Position numbers and translations under genes: made by a program. From assembly GCF_016808095.1 (NCBI RefSeq), contig NC_068970.1:65261130-65325129 (forward strand): a DNA stretch of 64,000 bases. Reading direction: 5' to 3'. Shown in pieces: positions 12,101 to 24,100 of the stretch. Numbering within the stretch: the stretch's first letter is position 1; every line of letters starts with the position of its first letter. The DNA comes from Vigna angularis. Lineage: Eukaryota > Streptophyta > Magnoliopsida > Fabales > Fabaceae. The notes beneath the pieces are model-generated. The model was not told the DNA's origin. It saw only the letters and a program-made list of their open reading frames with translations, and did no database searches.

Positions 12101-15100
12101 ATAGACATGTTTTTATTTTCTCATAGTTTTCCAATAGCAATGCATAAAGTAAGCGAAGTGATTCTCACTTTGTTCTTTTCCTCTTTTTACTTTCGGTTAA
12201 GGGAAGAAAAATTATAGAAGAAAAATCGAGCTTAATTAGAAAACAATGTTAATACCTCTGCTGTGAAAGGAAATGAATAAGGTAATGGTGCCATAATCAT
12301 CGCATTATGGATTGAATACTCTATCTAGAATCAATAATTGATTGTAAATCTTCTCTATTTTCTGGGTACACCTAGCTACAACTAGTTTATATCTGATTGT
12401 ATGTGCTTATTATTTGCTTGATATACTTGTTCAGATGTTCTAAAGGATGTCTTTGCCCTTTTGATATATGCTTCAGGTATGAGGAGGGCTACAGGGGGCA
12501 GTTGGTTATCTGTAAGTCAAGGGATAGCAGAGGATACATCAGATCTTGTATCAGGATTTGCTACAGTTGGCGACGGGTTAAGTGAATCTATTGACTATCC
12601 AAATGAATATTGGGACTCCGACGAATATGATGACGACGAGGATGTTGGGTACATGAGGCAACCTATTGACGATGAGACCTGGTTTTTGGCACATGAAATT
12701 GATTACCCTAGTGACAATGAAAAAGGGGCTGGCCATGAAAGTGTTCCGGACCATCAGGAAAGAGGTCTGGCCAAAGATGAGGATGATGATCAATCTTTTG
12801 CTGAGGAAGATTCTTACTTTTCTGGGGAGCGATATCTTCAGGAAAATAATGTTGAGCCAGTCACAGCTACTGATGATTCTATTGGTCTGACAGTTACTGA
12901 GTATGGAAGGACCAATGATAATGATTTAATGGCTCAATATGATGGACAATTGATGGATGAAGAAGAATTGAACCTTATGTGTGCAGAACCAGTCTGGCGG
13001 GGCTTTGTCCCTCAGACTAATGAACTCATCATGCTAGGTGATGGGAGGGTGTTGAATGATAATGTAAGATCACGGCAAGAGAACATCAAAATGGATGATG
13101 ATCAGCATGGTTCCGTTAGGTCAATTGGGGTAGGGATTAATAGTGATGTTGCAGATATTGGCAGTGAAGTGCGTGAAAGTTTGGTTGGTGGTAGTAGTGA
13201 AGGAGATTTAGAATATTTCCATGGTCGTGATGCTGGGCTTGGTAGCAGGCACCCCCATCGTGATTTGGACAAGAAATCTACTAACAAATCAAATGTAAGT
13301 AAGAACAATGACCAGAGTGAGTCAAATAAATATGTCATAGGATGTGACAGAGATACACAGTTCCAGATAAAAACTCATGGTGATGGGAACTTCTCTTTTC
13401 CCCTATCTTTGAAGGATGGTGATATAATTCAGGCTTCCACCGATAAGTCCCTGTGGTCAAATAACGACAATGCAGATGAAATTGATGACTGTCTTAGTGC
13501 ATTTGTGGAAACTGATGACATGCTTGCTTCGTGGAGGCGAAAGAGTAGTGATTCATCACCTGCTAGAAGTTCTAGGGGTGATAATAATGCTAACAATGTA
13601 AGATCTGCAAACTCTTCTCCAACAACAATTTCAAATTATGGATATTCTGAAAGAGAGCATGTGAAGGTGGAGGAGGATGAAAAAACTGGAATTGCTATGG
13701 AAGATGACCTAGGAGCAGAGGATGAAGAGGTAGCTGCTGTGCAAGAGCAAGTAAGACAGATAAAGGCACAGGAGGAGGAATTTGAAACTTTCAATCTAAA
13801 GATTGTGCACAGGAAAAACAGGCATGTTTTTAATACTTGGTATTTGTTTGTGCTCATGTCTTGATCTGAGATATTTTCACTAGTCGTGATAAACATGCTT
13901 ACTATTTGCCTCAATTAACAAATAAATTGTGATATAAAACCAATACACTGATTTATTATGATGAAAAGGGTAAAAGGTACAAGATGAATTTGAGACTCTG
14001 TTAACATATGCCTATATAGAGCTTAGTTACTAGTTAGTTGTGAAGTCTAACAGAACAGTTACACTCTACCAGCAGTACAACTGCTGTAACAGAAAACAAC
14101 AGTCTTACTGAAACAAGAACACTAACAGACCAAACACATGTTAAACAGAGTATAACACACTTGCAGACTCAAGGGGGCTGAGAAACCAATGATATTTCAG
14201 TTTCGTTGAGTTTGTCCCTAAGAAAGGAAAATCTAGGAGACAAAGGCCTGGTAACAAGATCTGCCCACTTATTGTGACCAGGAGTGTGTTGAACAACATA
14301 CTGCTTGTTATTACCTTTTTCTGAACAAAGAACACATCAAGCTCCATGCGTTAGGTTCTAGGACAAGAACAGATTATGAGCCAGATTAACAGCACTGAGA
14401 TTGTCACATAGAACTACCGGAGTATAATGAGGAATGAAAGTTCCATAAGGAGAGTCCGTGTCCATAATATGTTAGCTGTAGCAGCAGCTAAACTCTTACA
14501 TTCAGCTTTTGTGCTAGATCTTGAAACCACAATTTGTTTTCTTGACCACCATGGAGATAAATTAGGTCCCAAGTAAATGACAGCCCCAGAAGTAGATCTT
14601 CTGTCATTAGGATATGTTGCCCAATCTGTATCACAGAAAGCTCTCGTAGCTAGAGATTGATAAGGAATGACGTAATGAAAGATGAGACCACAATGTAACA
14701 CCCCTTTAAGATATCACAATATTCTTTTTACAGCAACCCATTGAGACTCAGGAGAAGCCATAGATTGGCATACCATGTTGACAGCAAAAACTCAATTCAG
14801 GATGAGTTTTAGTAACATACTGACGTACACCAACAATAGATCGTGACAGATCTGAACTATATACATTTTACAATTAGATATAATAGGAAATGAGATGGAC
14901 TTAGATTCAAGAATATTATTCTTTGATTAAAACCTTTTGCAACCAATCTGGCCTTTTATTTGTCTATTAAGCCATCAACATTTTCTTTTACTATGAAAAC
15001 CCATCTGCAGCCAATGCGAATCCTGTTGGGAGGTAAGGAAACACATGTTCAAGTATTATTTTTCTTTAAAGCTGTAAATTGATTAGTCATAGCAGCAAAA

Positions 15101-16607
15101 CATTTGGAGTCCCGCAGGTCTTGTTTGAAAATTTAGGTCCCAGCATCAGGAAGAAGTGTTGGGTAAATTCTTGGCTGCATAATCCTAGGTCTTGTGATCA
15201 TAGGATGAATATTGGCAGGTCTAAGGTTAGAGCTACAGGAATTATTTTGACAAGAAGACTCTGCTAAAGGTTCAATATGTGAAAAGGCTCCTGAATTCGA
15301 AACAAAAAGACTCACCTAAGGACGAGGAAGTGGACTGACCTGTTGAATTTGATTAAATGACTTGTGCAGCTGCAGGTATAGTAGAATAAGGATGATATAT
15401 TTCAGGAATATAGGCAGAAATAAAAAGTGAATTAGAAGTAAGGGTGTTGAGGTGGTTGAAAATAAGATGACGATAAGGAAATCTTTGCTTACTAAAGATA
15501 AAATCTTTAGAAATAAACACTCTGCCAGCTGGAGATAGAAACATATATCCTGTATGACTGGTAAAATACCCCAAAAAGACATTTTTAGTTGGTCTAAACT
15601 AGAGCTTGAGAGCCTTATTTAGTCTAAGAAAAGGAAAGCGAACATACCCGACAACCTTGAGAAAATTGTAATTTGGGGAGGTTTGAAATATAGTATGGGG
15701 AGTGGCAAATTGAGAAGACCGTAGGGTGAATTCTTTGTGCATAGTCCCATTTTAGGTCTAAGGTTAGAGTTACAGGAATTATTTTGACAAAAGGACTCTG
15801 CTAAAGGTTCAATACTGTGAAAAGGCTCCTGAATATGAGACAAAAGACTCACCTAAAGAATAGGAAGTGGACTGACCTGTGGAATTTGATTGAATGTCTT
15901 GTGGAGCTGCAGCTATAGTAGAATTAGGATAATATATTTCAGGAATATAGGCAGAAAGAAAAGGTGAATTAGAAGGGTGTTGAGGTGGTTGAAAAAAGGA
16001 TGAAGATATTAAAGATGAAACCTTTAAAAATAAAAGTTGGACATAAACAGATATATCCTGTATTACTGATGGATTACCCCAAAGAGATACACTTAGTTGA
16101 TCTAAACTCAAACTTGATGGCATTATAAAGTTTAAGAAAAGGAAACAAGGCCTACCCAAAGACCTTGAGAAAATTGTAATTTGGGGAGTTTTTAAATAAA
16201 TTAGTGGAAATTGAGAAGAATGTAGGGTAAATTCTTGGTTGCATAATCCCATTTTAGGTCTTGTGATTATGGGATGAGTGTTGGTGGATCTAAGGTTGGA
16301 ACTGGAGGAATTATTTTTACTAGAGGACTCTCCTAACGATTTAATACCGTGAAAATGCTCCTCAATTTGAAACAAAAGACTTACCTAAAGAAGAGGAAGT
16401 GGACTGACCTGTGGAATTTTATTAAACGACTTGCAGAGCTGCAGGTAAGGTAGAATTAGGATGATATATTTCAGGAATATAGGCAGAACCAAAAGGTGAA
16501 TTAGAAGTAAGGGTGTTGAGGTGGTTCGGAAAAAGATGAAGAGATGGAAATCTATACTCATTAAAGTTGAAATCTTTAGAAATAATAAACACTGCCAGTA
16601 AAAGATA

Positions 16608-16676
<69 letters not shown>

Positions 16677-19645
16677 TGTATTGCTGGTGGAATAACCCGA
16701 AGACGTACACTTATTTCATCTAAACTTAAACTTCAGGAAAATTATAAAGTCTAAGAAAAGTAAAGTGAGCATACCCAAAAGACCTTGAGAAAATTGTAAT
16801 TTGGGGAGGTTACAAATAAAGTGGTGTAGGGGGTGGCAAAGTGAGAAGAGTGTAGGGTAAATTCTTGGTTGCATACATAATCCCATTTTAGGTCTTGTGA
16901 TCATATGATCAACATTGGCTGGTCTATAAGGTTAGAGCTAGAGGAATTATTTTTAATAGAGTACTGCACTAAAAAAGATAAATACCGTGAAAATTTCAGA
17001 GTAATACTATGCTATAGATTAGTTGGTGATCGTTATGAATTCCTAAAGCTGCTTTAATGCTTTATTTTTATTCTTATATTTCAAGAACTAAGGTCTTGGG
17101 AAAATATATGATGAAACCTCTTTCAAAGATATTGTTGAAACAGCGTTTTCTTTTACCTTCATGGTAGCTATATGTGAGCTAATGACAGTGGAACTTTTAA
17201 GCATTTCATTTTTGCCTCATGTAAAAGGATCTTAATGAGCTTGATAGCTTGTGGTGATTTTTTTTATGTAGTATGATTTCTTGTTGTTTTTTGTTCTCCC
17301 TTTTAGCCTTGAGAGTCTTTCTTAAACTAAGTTTTGTTGCTCAGAACTGGTTTTGAGGAGGACAAGAATTTCCATGTTGTTTTAAATTCTGTAATAGCTG
17401 GAAGGTATCATGTTACGGAGTATCTGGGATCTGCTGCATTTAGCAAAGCTATACAAGCTCATGACCTACATACAGGCATGGATGTTTGTGTTAAAATTAT
17501 AAAGAACAACAAGGACTTTTTTGACCAAAGTCTTGATGAGATCAAGCTTCTCAAGTATGTCAATAAGCATGATCCTGGAGACAAGTATCACATTCTTCGA
17601 TTATATGATTATTTCTATTATCGAGTAAGTCGATTTGCCATTGATCTTCATTACTATTTGCTTTCAATATAATCAATTGTCATTTAGGCACATCTATTTT
17701 TCCTATATCTTACGTTATTTTTTCTTCCATTTTTATAATTTCCACATCATCCGTGTATATTTAATTTTGTTAATTTATGAATGGAATTATTTATTGATAG
17801 TTGTATTGTATGCCATGTTCGTCAACTGACTTTACTGCTCTTAACTCTTTTTCTATTGTATGACAGGAACATTTGTTAATAGTATGTGAACTACTTAAAG
17901 CAAACTTGTACGAGTTTCATAAATTTAATAGAGAATCAGGTGGTGAAGTGTACTTTACAATGCCAAGATTGCAGGTTTGTGGTGTACCATTTACTTCTTG
18001 AGGTTTGGTGCTCATTTTATCTAGTCTCAGTGCTAACACTTCTGAATTTATTTATGCAGTCAATTACCATTCAGTGTTTGGAAGCACTTCAGTTTCTGCA
18101 TAGCCTTGGACTAATACACTGTGACTTGAAACCAGAGAATATTTTGGTTAAGAGCTATAGTAGATGTGAGGTGAAGGTCATTGATCTTGGAAGTAGTTGT
18201 TTTGAGACGGATCACCTTTGCTCTTATGTTCAGTCAAGGTCCTATCGTGCTCCTGAGGTTATTTTGGGACTTCCATATGATAAAAAGATTGATATCTGGT
18301 CTCTTGGCTGCATCTTGGCAGAACTTTGTACTGGCAATGTAAGGACCAAAGATGATTAATGTACTTCAAAATTTCACTGTTTTTGATAAACAATTGCGTT
18401 TTTAGTACAATTTTTTTTCTCAAGAGCCATAAAAGTTCTCACATCAGGTCAAAAAGTAGTTAACTTCACCACTTAAATTCATTTTAATAAAAAACTATTT
18501 GTTTTTTCTTGATGCTGGTATCTTTTTAGATACCAAAGTTTCATCATTAAACAAACTCGTATTGTCCTCATAATGAAGAGATGTTAAATTCCTTCCTTGC
18601 ATAAAGGTAGCATTGCTTTGTGTCATGTTTGTTTTATTTGAGCAATGATCTTATGTTATTGAAGTTAGTTGTTCTGATTTGGTTTTCAGATTATTTACGT
18701 TAAAATGAGGATTCCTGTTTCTTCACCATTCATGGACCCGATGATAGTTATTAGAATATAATATCGAATACATTTGCTTACTTTGCGATTGTGGGATTGT
18801 TAATAGTTTTTGGTTGAAAGCAATTGCAGAATTTCTCTGTATTATGAGTAGTGCTTTGTTTCCTTTGTTACATGATTAATTTTCTATTATTCTTCAGTTG
18901 CAATAAACTAAGCTTTTTGTAGGTCCTCTTCCAAAATGATTCGCCTGCAACATTACTTGCACGGGTGATTGGGATCATTGGTCCAATTGATCAAGGTATG
19001 CTTGCAAAAGGACGGGACACCTATAAGTACTTCACCAAAAATCATATGCTTTATGAAAGGAATCAGGTAATAATCTTATTTCTATCCATACCAAATGGAG
19101 TAGCCATCAATCTGGAATATTGGTGTTGATTAACCAGTCCCTAGGAGCCAGGCTTATTATGTAAGTTAAATTAGATGTTTAGTGTCTGGCCTTGACTGGA
19201 AGTTTTATTTTATTATTAGCACCTGTTTTTTTCATAAGCGATTATCAGAGCCTGCTTGAAACCTCAAGACAATGGCAGTAAAATTTTCATTTATCTATAG
19301 CTTGGAAGAGATTAGCAAAAGTGGATTACTAATTTTTTCTCATAGATGTTAGCTGCTTGAGATTTTACTTCTTACCGGGCTATATTAAAGTTGCAGTTGC
19401 CTCTGCCTTTTTTAGTTGAATGCTTGTCAATAAATGTATTATTTATTAATCTACAGGAAACCAACAGGTTAGAATACTTGATTCCAAAAAAGACATCCTT
19501 GAGGCATAGATTGCCAATGGGAGACCAAGGCTTCATTGACTTTGTGGCTCACTTGCTTGAAGTCAACCCTAAGGAGCGACCCTCTGCATCTGAAGCCCTG
19601 AAGCATCCATGGTTATCGTACCCTTATGAACCCATTTCATCTTGA
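9120..19645 (+). CDS. LisH-containing DYRK-type protein kinase
   Basis: Seven coding exons: 9120-10326, 12477-13821, 17345-17624, 17867-17974, 18060-18338, 18923-19066 and 19457-19645. They join in frame to 1183 residues, close to the size I recall for Arabidopsis At1g73450/At1g73460. Residues 1-50 form a LisH-like dimerisation motif ([18 protein letters not shown]). A long acidic, Ser-rich region follows, then the kinase domain at about residues 870-1175. The Gly-loop is altered ([10 protein letters not shown]), the ATP lysine is in CVKIIKN, the catalytic loop is HCDLKPEN, the DFG site is DLG, and the activation loop is [12 protein letters not shown] with the DYRK-type tyrosine. The protein likely phosphorylates Ser/Thr after Tyr autophosphorylation; targets are unknown. 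Intron 2 has a GC donor, and introns 1 and 2 hold antisense copia debris. Retention of intron 2 would stop translation at 13864, before the kinase domain. Confidence 0.95.
10840..11720 (-). mobile_element. Ty1/copia remnant (RNase H tail plus LTR) in kinase intron 1
   Basis: Read on the minus strand, 11720-11470 encodes a broken copia RNase H C-terminus. It contains [15 protein letters not shown], a degraded LTKG-type motif and KLGM. A purine-rich GAAGGGAAG follows, as in a polypurine tract, then a probable LTR whose TATA-like AATATATAAATAGGG lies near 10860. The element is antisense to the kinase gene, 5'-truncated and carries stops. The LTR boundaries are approximate. Confidence 0.65.
13822..13827 (+). 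other. Non-canonical GC splice donor of kinase intron 2
   Basis: Exon 2 must end in AAACAG so that HRKNR continues into TGFEED of exon 3, which starts at 17345 after TTGCTCAG. The intron then begins GCATGT, not GT. No in-frame GT donor fits this junction. GC-AG introns are a known minor class; the usual consensus is GCAAGT, so this one is weak. Confidence 0.85.
13940..14900 (-). mobile_element. Ty1/copia remnant (RNase H and LTR fragment) in kinase intron 2
   Basis: The minus strand between 14701 and 14414 encodes copia RNase H hallmarks: a DTDWA motif, [12 protein letters not shown] and STKAE(C)KSLAAA. Downstream on that strand, 14200-13940 has LTR-like sequence. The frame is broken and the element is incomplete. 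It is antisense to the host gene. The segment continues into the tandemly repeated pol piece to the right. Confidence 0.75.
15110..16980 (-). repeat. Tandem array of a copia pol segment, three full units and a partial fourth
   Basis: Units of about 535 bp repeat head to tail. The anchor AGGAAGTGGACTGACCTG occurs near 15325, 15862 and 16394. The anchor TTGAGAAAATTGTAATTTGG recurs in each unit, and a fourth copy starts near 16880. On the minus strand each unit encodes the stretch between integrase and reverse transcriptase of copia pol ([20 protein letters not shown] in the first). All units carry stops and indels. The array lies wholly inside intron 2 of the kinase gene. Confidence 0.85.
16611..16674. 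repeat. AT microsatellite, 32 units, inside the third pol repeat
   Basis: A pure AT dinucleotide run that interrupts the third copy of the tandem pol segment. It grew within the repeat after the array formed, because the neighbouring units have only a short ACATATATCC there. Confidence 0.95.
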
Positions 19646-21152
19646 AATATTTGGAGGGTTCTGTATGATCCTAATCTCACATACCCAGAGTTGGGTTAGG
19701 TTCATGGTTTCAGAGTGTAGAGGACCCACTGATACATCCTTTCTGCTTTTCATTGTCTATTTTAAAGAGGAAATGGAAAGAGTTGTGCCCTTCCACATTC
19801 ATGAATACTGCTTTGGAAGGGTTTTGGTTGTGGGAAATGTCTGTCTCTTCTTCTCCTAACCAAACTGTGTTCCAGTGACAAACCATACGATCAAACGATG
19901 TAATTTTGCACGTATGGTGTTATGTTAGTTAGGTTTATACTTTCTTTGTTCTGCCGGACAGGGAAATCTTAGAATCTTCTTGTACATGGTATGTAAGTGA
20001 TAATTCTTTAGGCTACTAGTAATATTTTTGTGATATATTATATGTATCCTAAATCCAATTTTGTATGGCGTGCGACACCACACTTGGGAGGGAGCGATGT
20101 CAAAGATTAAAGAAAAGCTGCTGACAATGTGAATCATTTAATACCACATGCTTGCTTTGCATGGAACCCCAAAACTCAATTTGGGAGCAATCGATTTGTA
20201 TCTTGATACTGTTAAGGAACATTTTGTTCAGTTTTACCAACAGTGTTGGATCGAGAATACTTGTTAAGGCATTTGGGTCGACAATATTTTTGCTTTCATT
20301 TTTTATAGGTTCATAAAGAAAACAATGATTTTTTAATTTTTAGACAAATATTCAGAATTAAGTACTGTAAGTATAAATAAAAGTTGTAAACAATTATAAA
20401 AAACAAGTAAAAATATTAAATTCTAAATAATTATCATTTTAAAAAGGTTCAACTTTATGAATAAAATAAATGAGTTAATTGTTATTGTTCAAACTTGGAT
20501 CGTATTAGAATTATTTGCTTTCAGCAGTTGCACATTTACATTACGTCCTTTCTCCTTTTAATTACCTTATTCAATCACACTGGAGTCAATAGATGGTCAG
20601 CGTTAGTAGCTGCTTCATTTCAGATGAGTTCGTGTAGTAGCTGGTGACTTAGTTGCAAGAACTGTGTATATCCGATAGTTTTACGTAAAATATATAAACA
20701 TCTTTATTAAAAAGTCAACTTTAAATAATGGAATGTTTTTCCCTATTTGCGTGTCATTATGATAGTATCGTACTATCAAAGGAGAAACTATGTCAATTTG
20801 CTTTTAAGAAAACAACTAAATTAAAAAAAAAATAATGACAATTAAAAGATAAATCATAGGAACAAAAAAACTATTAAACCTATTTCATCGTATTCCACTT
20901 ATTAGAAAATACATGTATAGGAAAATTTCCAATTTCTTTGTATTTTCAAATTGAGAACATATATTCTAATTACGCTCTAATGTAAAACAAGAATTAATCA
21001 CAACAAGCTTGATTTGTTGCCACTTCTGTTCGCAGAAGTTTATTATCATGTCGTAAGTTCAAGCAGGATAAATTATGTGCATGACTATTAAAAACAAGTA
21101 TACAACTTACGAAGGCAAAGACACTACAAAATATATATGCTGTCAGGGTTTT
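19646..21152. other. 3' UTR of the kinase and convergent intergenic DNA
   Basis: The first 350 or so bases are likely the kinase 3' UTR. The last 90 bases before 21153 would be the 3' UTR of the desulfhydrase gene on the other strand. The middle is AT-rich with no supported gene. Confidence 0.55.
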
Positions 21153-24100
21153 CTAGAACATCTTTCCGATGCCGTCCTGCCTAGGAACAGATTCATTAAC
21201 ATCCATTCGCTGCCAATTCCCCACAATAGAAGCCAACTGATCAACCTTGTCATACAATCCTAGGAGGCCACCAGTATGTACGAAGAGGATCTTTCTCCCT
21301 TCCCACTTCTTTGGATTTTCCAACATATCTTTCACCATTGCATAAGCAGCCTTCCCGCTGAGAGGGTATTACCAACAGAATATGAAGTTAACTAAACTTA
21401 GCAATATTCAATAAATAACATTCACTTGTGTAATTTTCATAAAAAGATTTTTTTTTCCTTTCAAGTTTGGAATATGCAGAGGAATTCACTTGATACATGT
21501 AAAGGAATTAAAAATGAGTACTAAACGAAAGGCAAAAAACTTAATACCCTAAAAAAGGCAAGAGAACATTCAATACTTTCTCATATAGGTGATACAAGGA
21601 TTAATGAATGGTACACTGCACGTTTGATAAGCAAGGCCCGTGAGTTTTAGTATTATAGATTCAAGTTTTTATAAATTCACAAACATTTTTATATAGGATT
21701 ATTTTATCTCTTGAATATTAACGATTAGCCATTACCTGATTATAAATGTAAACTACATGTGTCTATGATGCCTGTCAAATAATAGCACCACCTTTTAGTA
21801 ATAACTTTTTGGTCTAAGTACATATTTGGTCTAAGTACGTATTTGGTCCCCTATTTTGGTTAGTCTGCAATTTTGATCCTCTATTTTAATATAAAAACAT
21901 TTGATTTTCCTATTTTAGAAAATCCTTAATTTTGGTCCAACTTTCTACTTTCATATGTTTCATTTCTATTATTTTGGTTCCTTAAACTCTAGAGCTAACA
22001 TATTCAAAGAGGTATCATTAAAAAATGATTTAGTTAATTAAATTGAGATAAAATAAATAAATACAGACAAAATTGAGGATTAATCCAAAATTACATATTT
22101 TTTAAATAAGGAGACCAAATGCTATTTTCAAATTAGAGGACTAACAATGTGAACATGAGATTCACGTAAATGTACGAAGTAATTTCGTTATTGAGAGTCT
22201 TTTTGAACAAAATCTTTTCACGAGGACTTAAGAAGAGAAAAAATAAGAAAAACGAAATGAAATTTTTGTATAAATTGAAATTAGTTCATGCACAAGTTAA
22301 AAAGTAAAAACTAAGTTACATGACAAACTTCTTCAGAGGGACTTTAAGAAGAAATATAAAATTATTTTTTCAATAGAGTAAAAATAGAGAAGTTATATGA
22401 CAAAACTTATATAAATTAACTTACATAAGCTAATTTTAAGAAAAAATCATTTAATTTTTGCTTCTTATTTTTCCATCCTAAAAGTCTGTACCAATAGACC
22501 CATATACAAAACAATTTGACAGTGTACAATCTGCGGAACAAATAAATACCTGTATACTGGGTCAAGAATAACACCAGTAGCCGCAGCAACATCTTTTACA
22601 AAATTAAGCTCCTCAGATGTATTCATTGCATAGCCAAGACCCTTGGCCTGTGAACAATTAAATTTTCATTATCAATTATAAAGCATTTAAACCAAGATAA
22701 AGAATCAAGTTTTCCAGATCATAATTGAATGTGATTGTACAGACAGACGTCACGCATGTTAGCTCTCCGGGAGTTTATCATCCATTAGTCTGTACTCTTT
22801 TCCCCTTTAGATAAGGTATTGTCCAATTTAAATAGAGCATAAAAACAAAAATAAAACAGCTAGACCATGAAAAGTACCATGTTTTACTTACTTTCTCCAA
22901 CGAATTCTTATAAATCTTACCAACCAGAAAAAATACCAAGACACTCACGTTTTGAATGTGGACAATATCTCTCGAGTTAACACCAGCATCGAGTCCATCA
23001 AGCAAACCTTGAGCAAAGTTGTGGAAGTAATCAGGGTCATCACAAACAGAGAACGCATGTACCTGCAGCAAGCACATAAAAAATATAAAAGGCTGAGAAA
23101 AACATGGGTTATGCAAGTCTTCTTAATGGAAGATATACATTTGCTTTCAATGTACTCAACGATGATCCAAGCGACAGACCAGCAATTGTGCCCCCACTGA
23201 AAGTTAATAAATATATGATATTAAATAGATGAAATATAATTAAATATATTTTAATAGATAATGTTCTCCTGAGGTGGTGTATCAATTATAAAATCAATCA
23301 TAACACTGATTAAGGTGACATTCAGTAAAAAGTTTGGTTGTAAATTATGAGTTGAAAGCACTTAATGACAGCACTCGTAATTGTCACCAGATCTTAATTT
23401 ACTAATTACCACACTGGAAGATGGCAGAAAGTTGTTACAAAAAGTAGCTATCTAAAATATAAAGACAATCCAACTGAGGGGAAGATGACCACTAATGAGA
23501 AGATAAAGAAATCAAGAAGCCATAACCTGCCACAAGCAACAACGATATCATCAAACTTGGTATTGTCAGCCCCCCTCTGAATTTGTTGCTCGATTTCTCG
23601 AACAGCCTCTATATACCCCCTGAAAGGAATAATTTAATCACACTAAGAATGTAAAATAAATAAATAATAAATTTATCCATGATCACAAGTTGGGAACAAA
23701 GTAGTTCAAAAGTTCCATGTATATATGCCCTCACAAATTTCAATACAGTTACATTTTCAGCTAAGAAATTAAAACAACCATTTTTGGGTAAAAAGGGTAC
23801 TTAGACCATGGTAAAAGATTATCTTGTTGTTTTGAGATAAAGACAGATATCTAGCATTAAATCATAAAGAAAAGAAAGTTTTGATAATGATGATTTATGA
23901 AGAAAAAGATCAAGTCTTGAAGAATACTTGGATGCAAAAGCCATCTTGAAGACTTATAAAAAATTGTGTTGAAGTCATAGGAATGATGTAATTTCCATGT
24001 TAAACTAGATTACGAAACAATTTAAATGGTAAGTGGAAGACAGCTATAGTGCAACTTCATCGTTATAACCTTGGAGACTCTTGAAATTCTCATAAAAATG

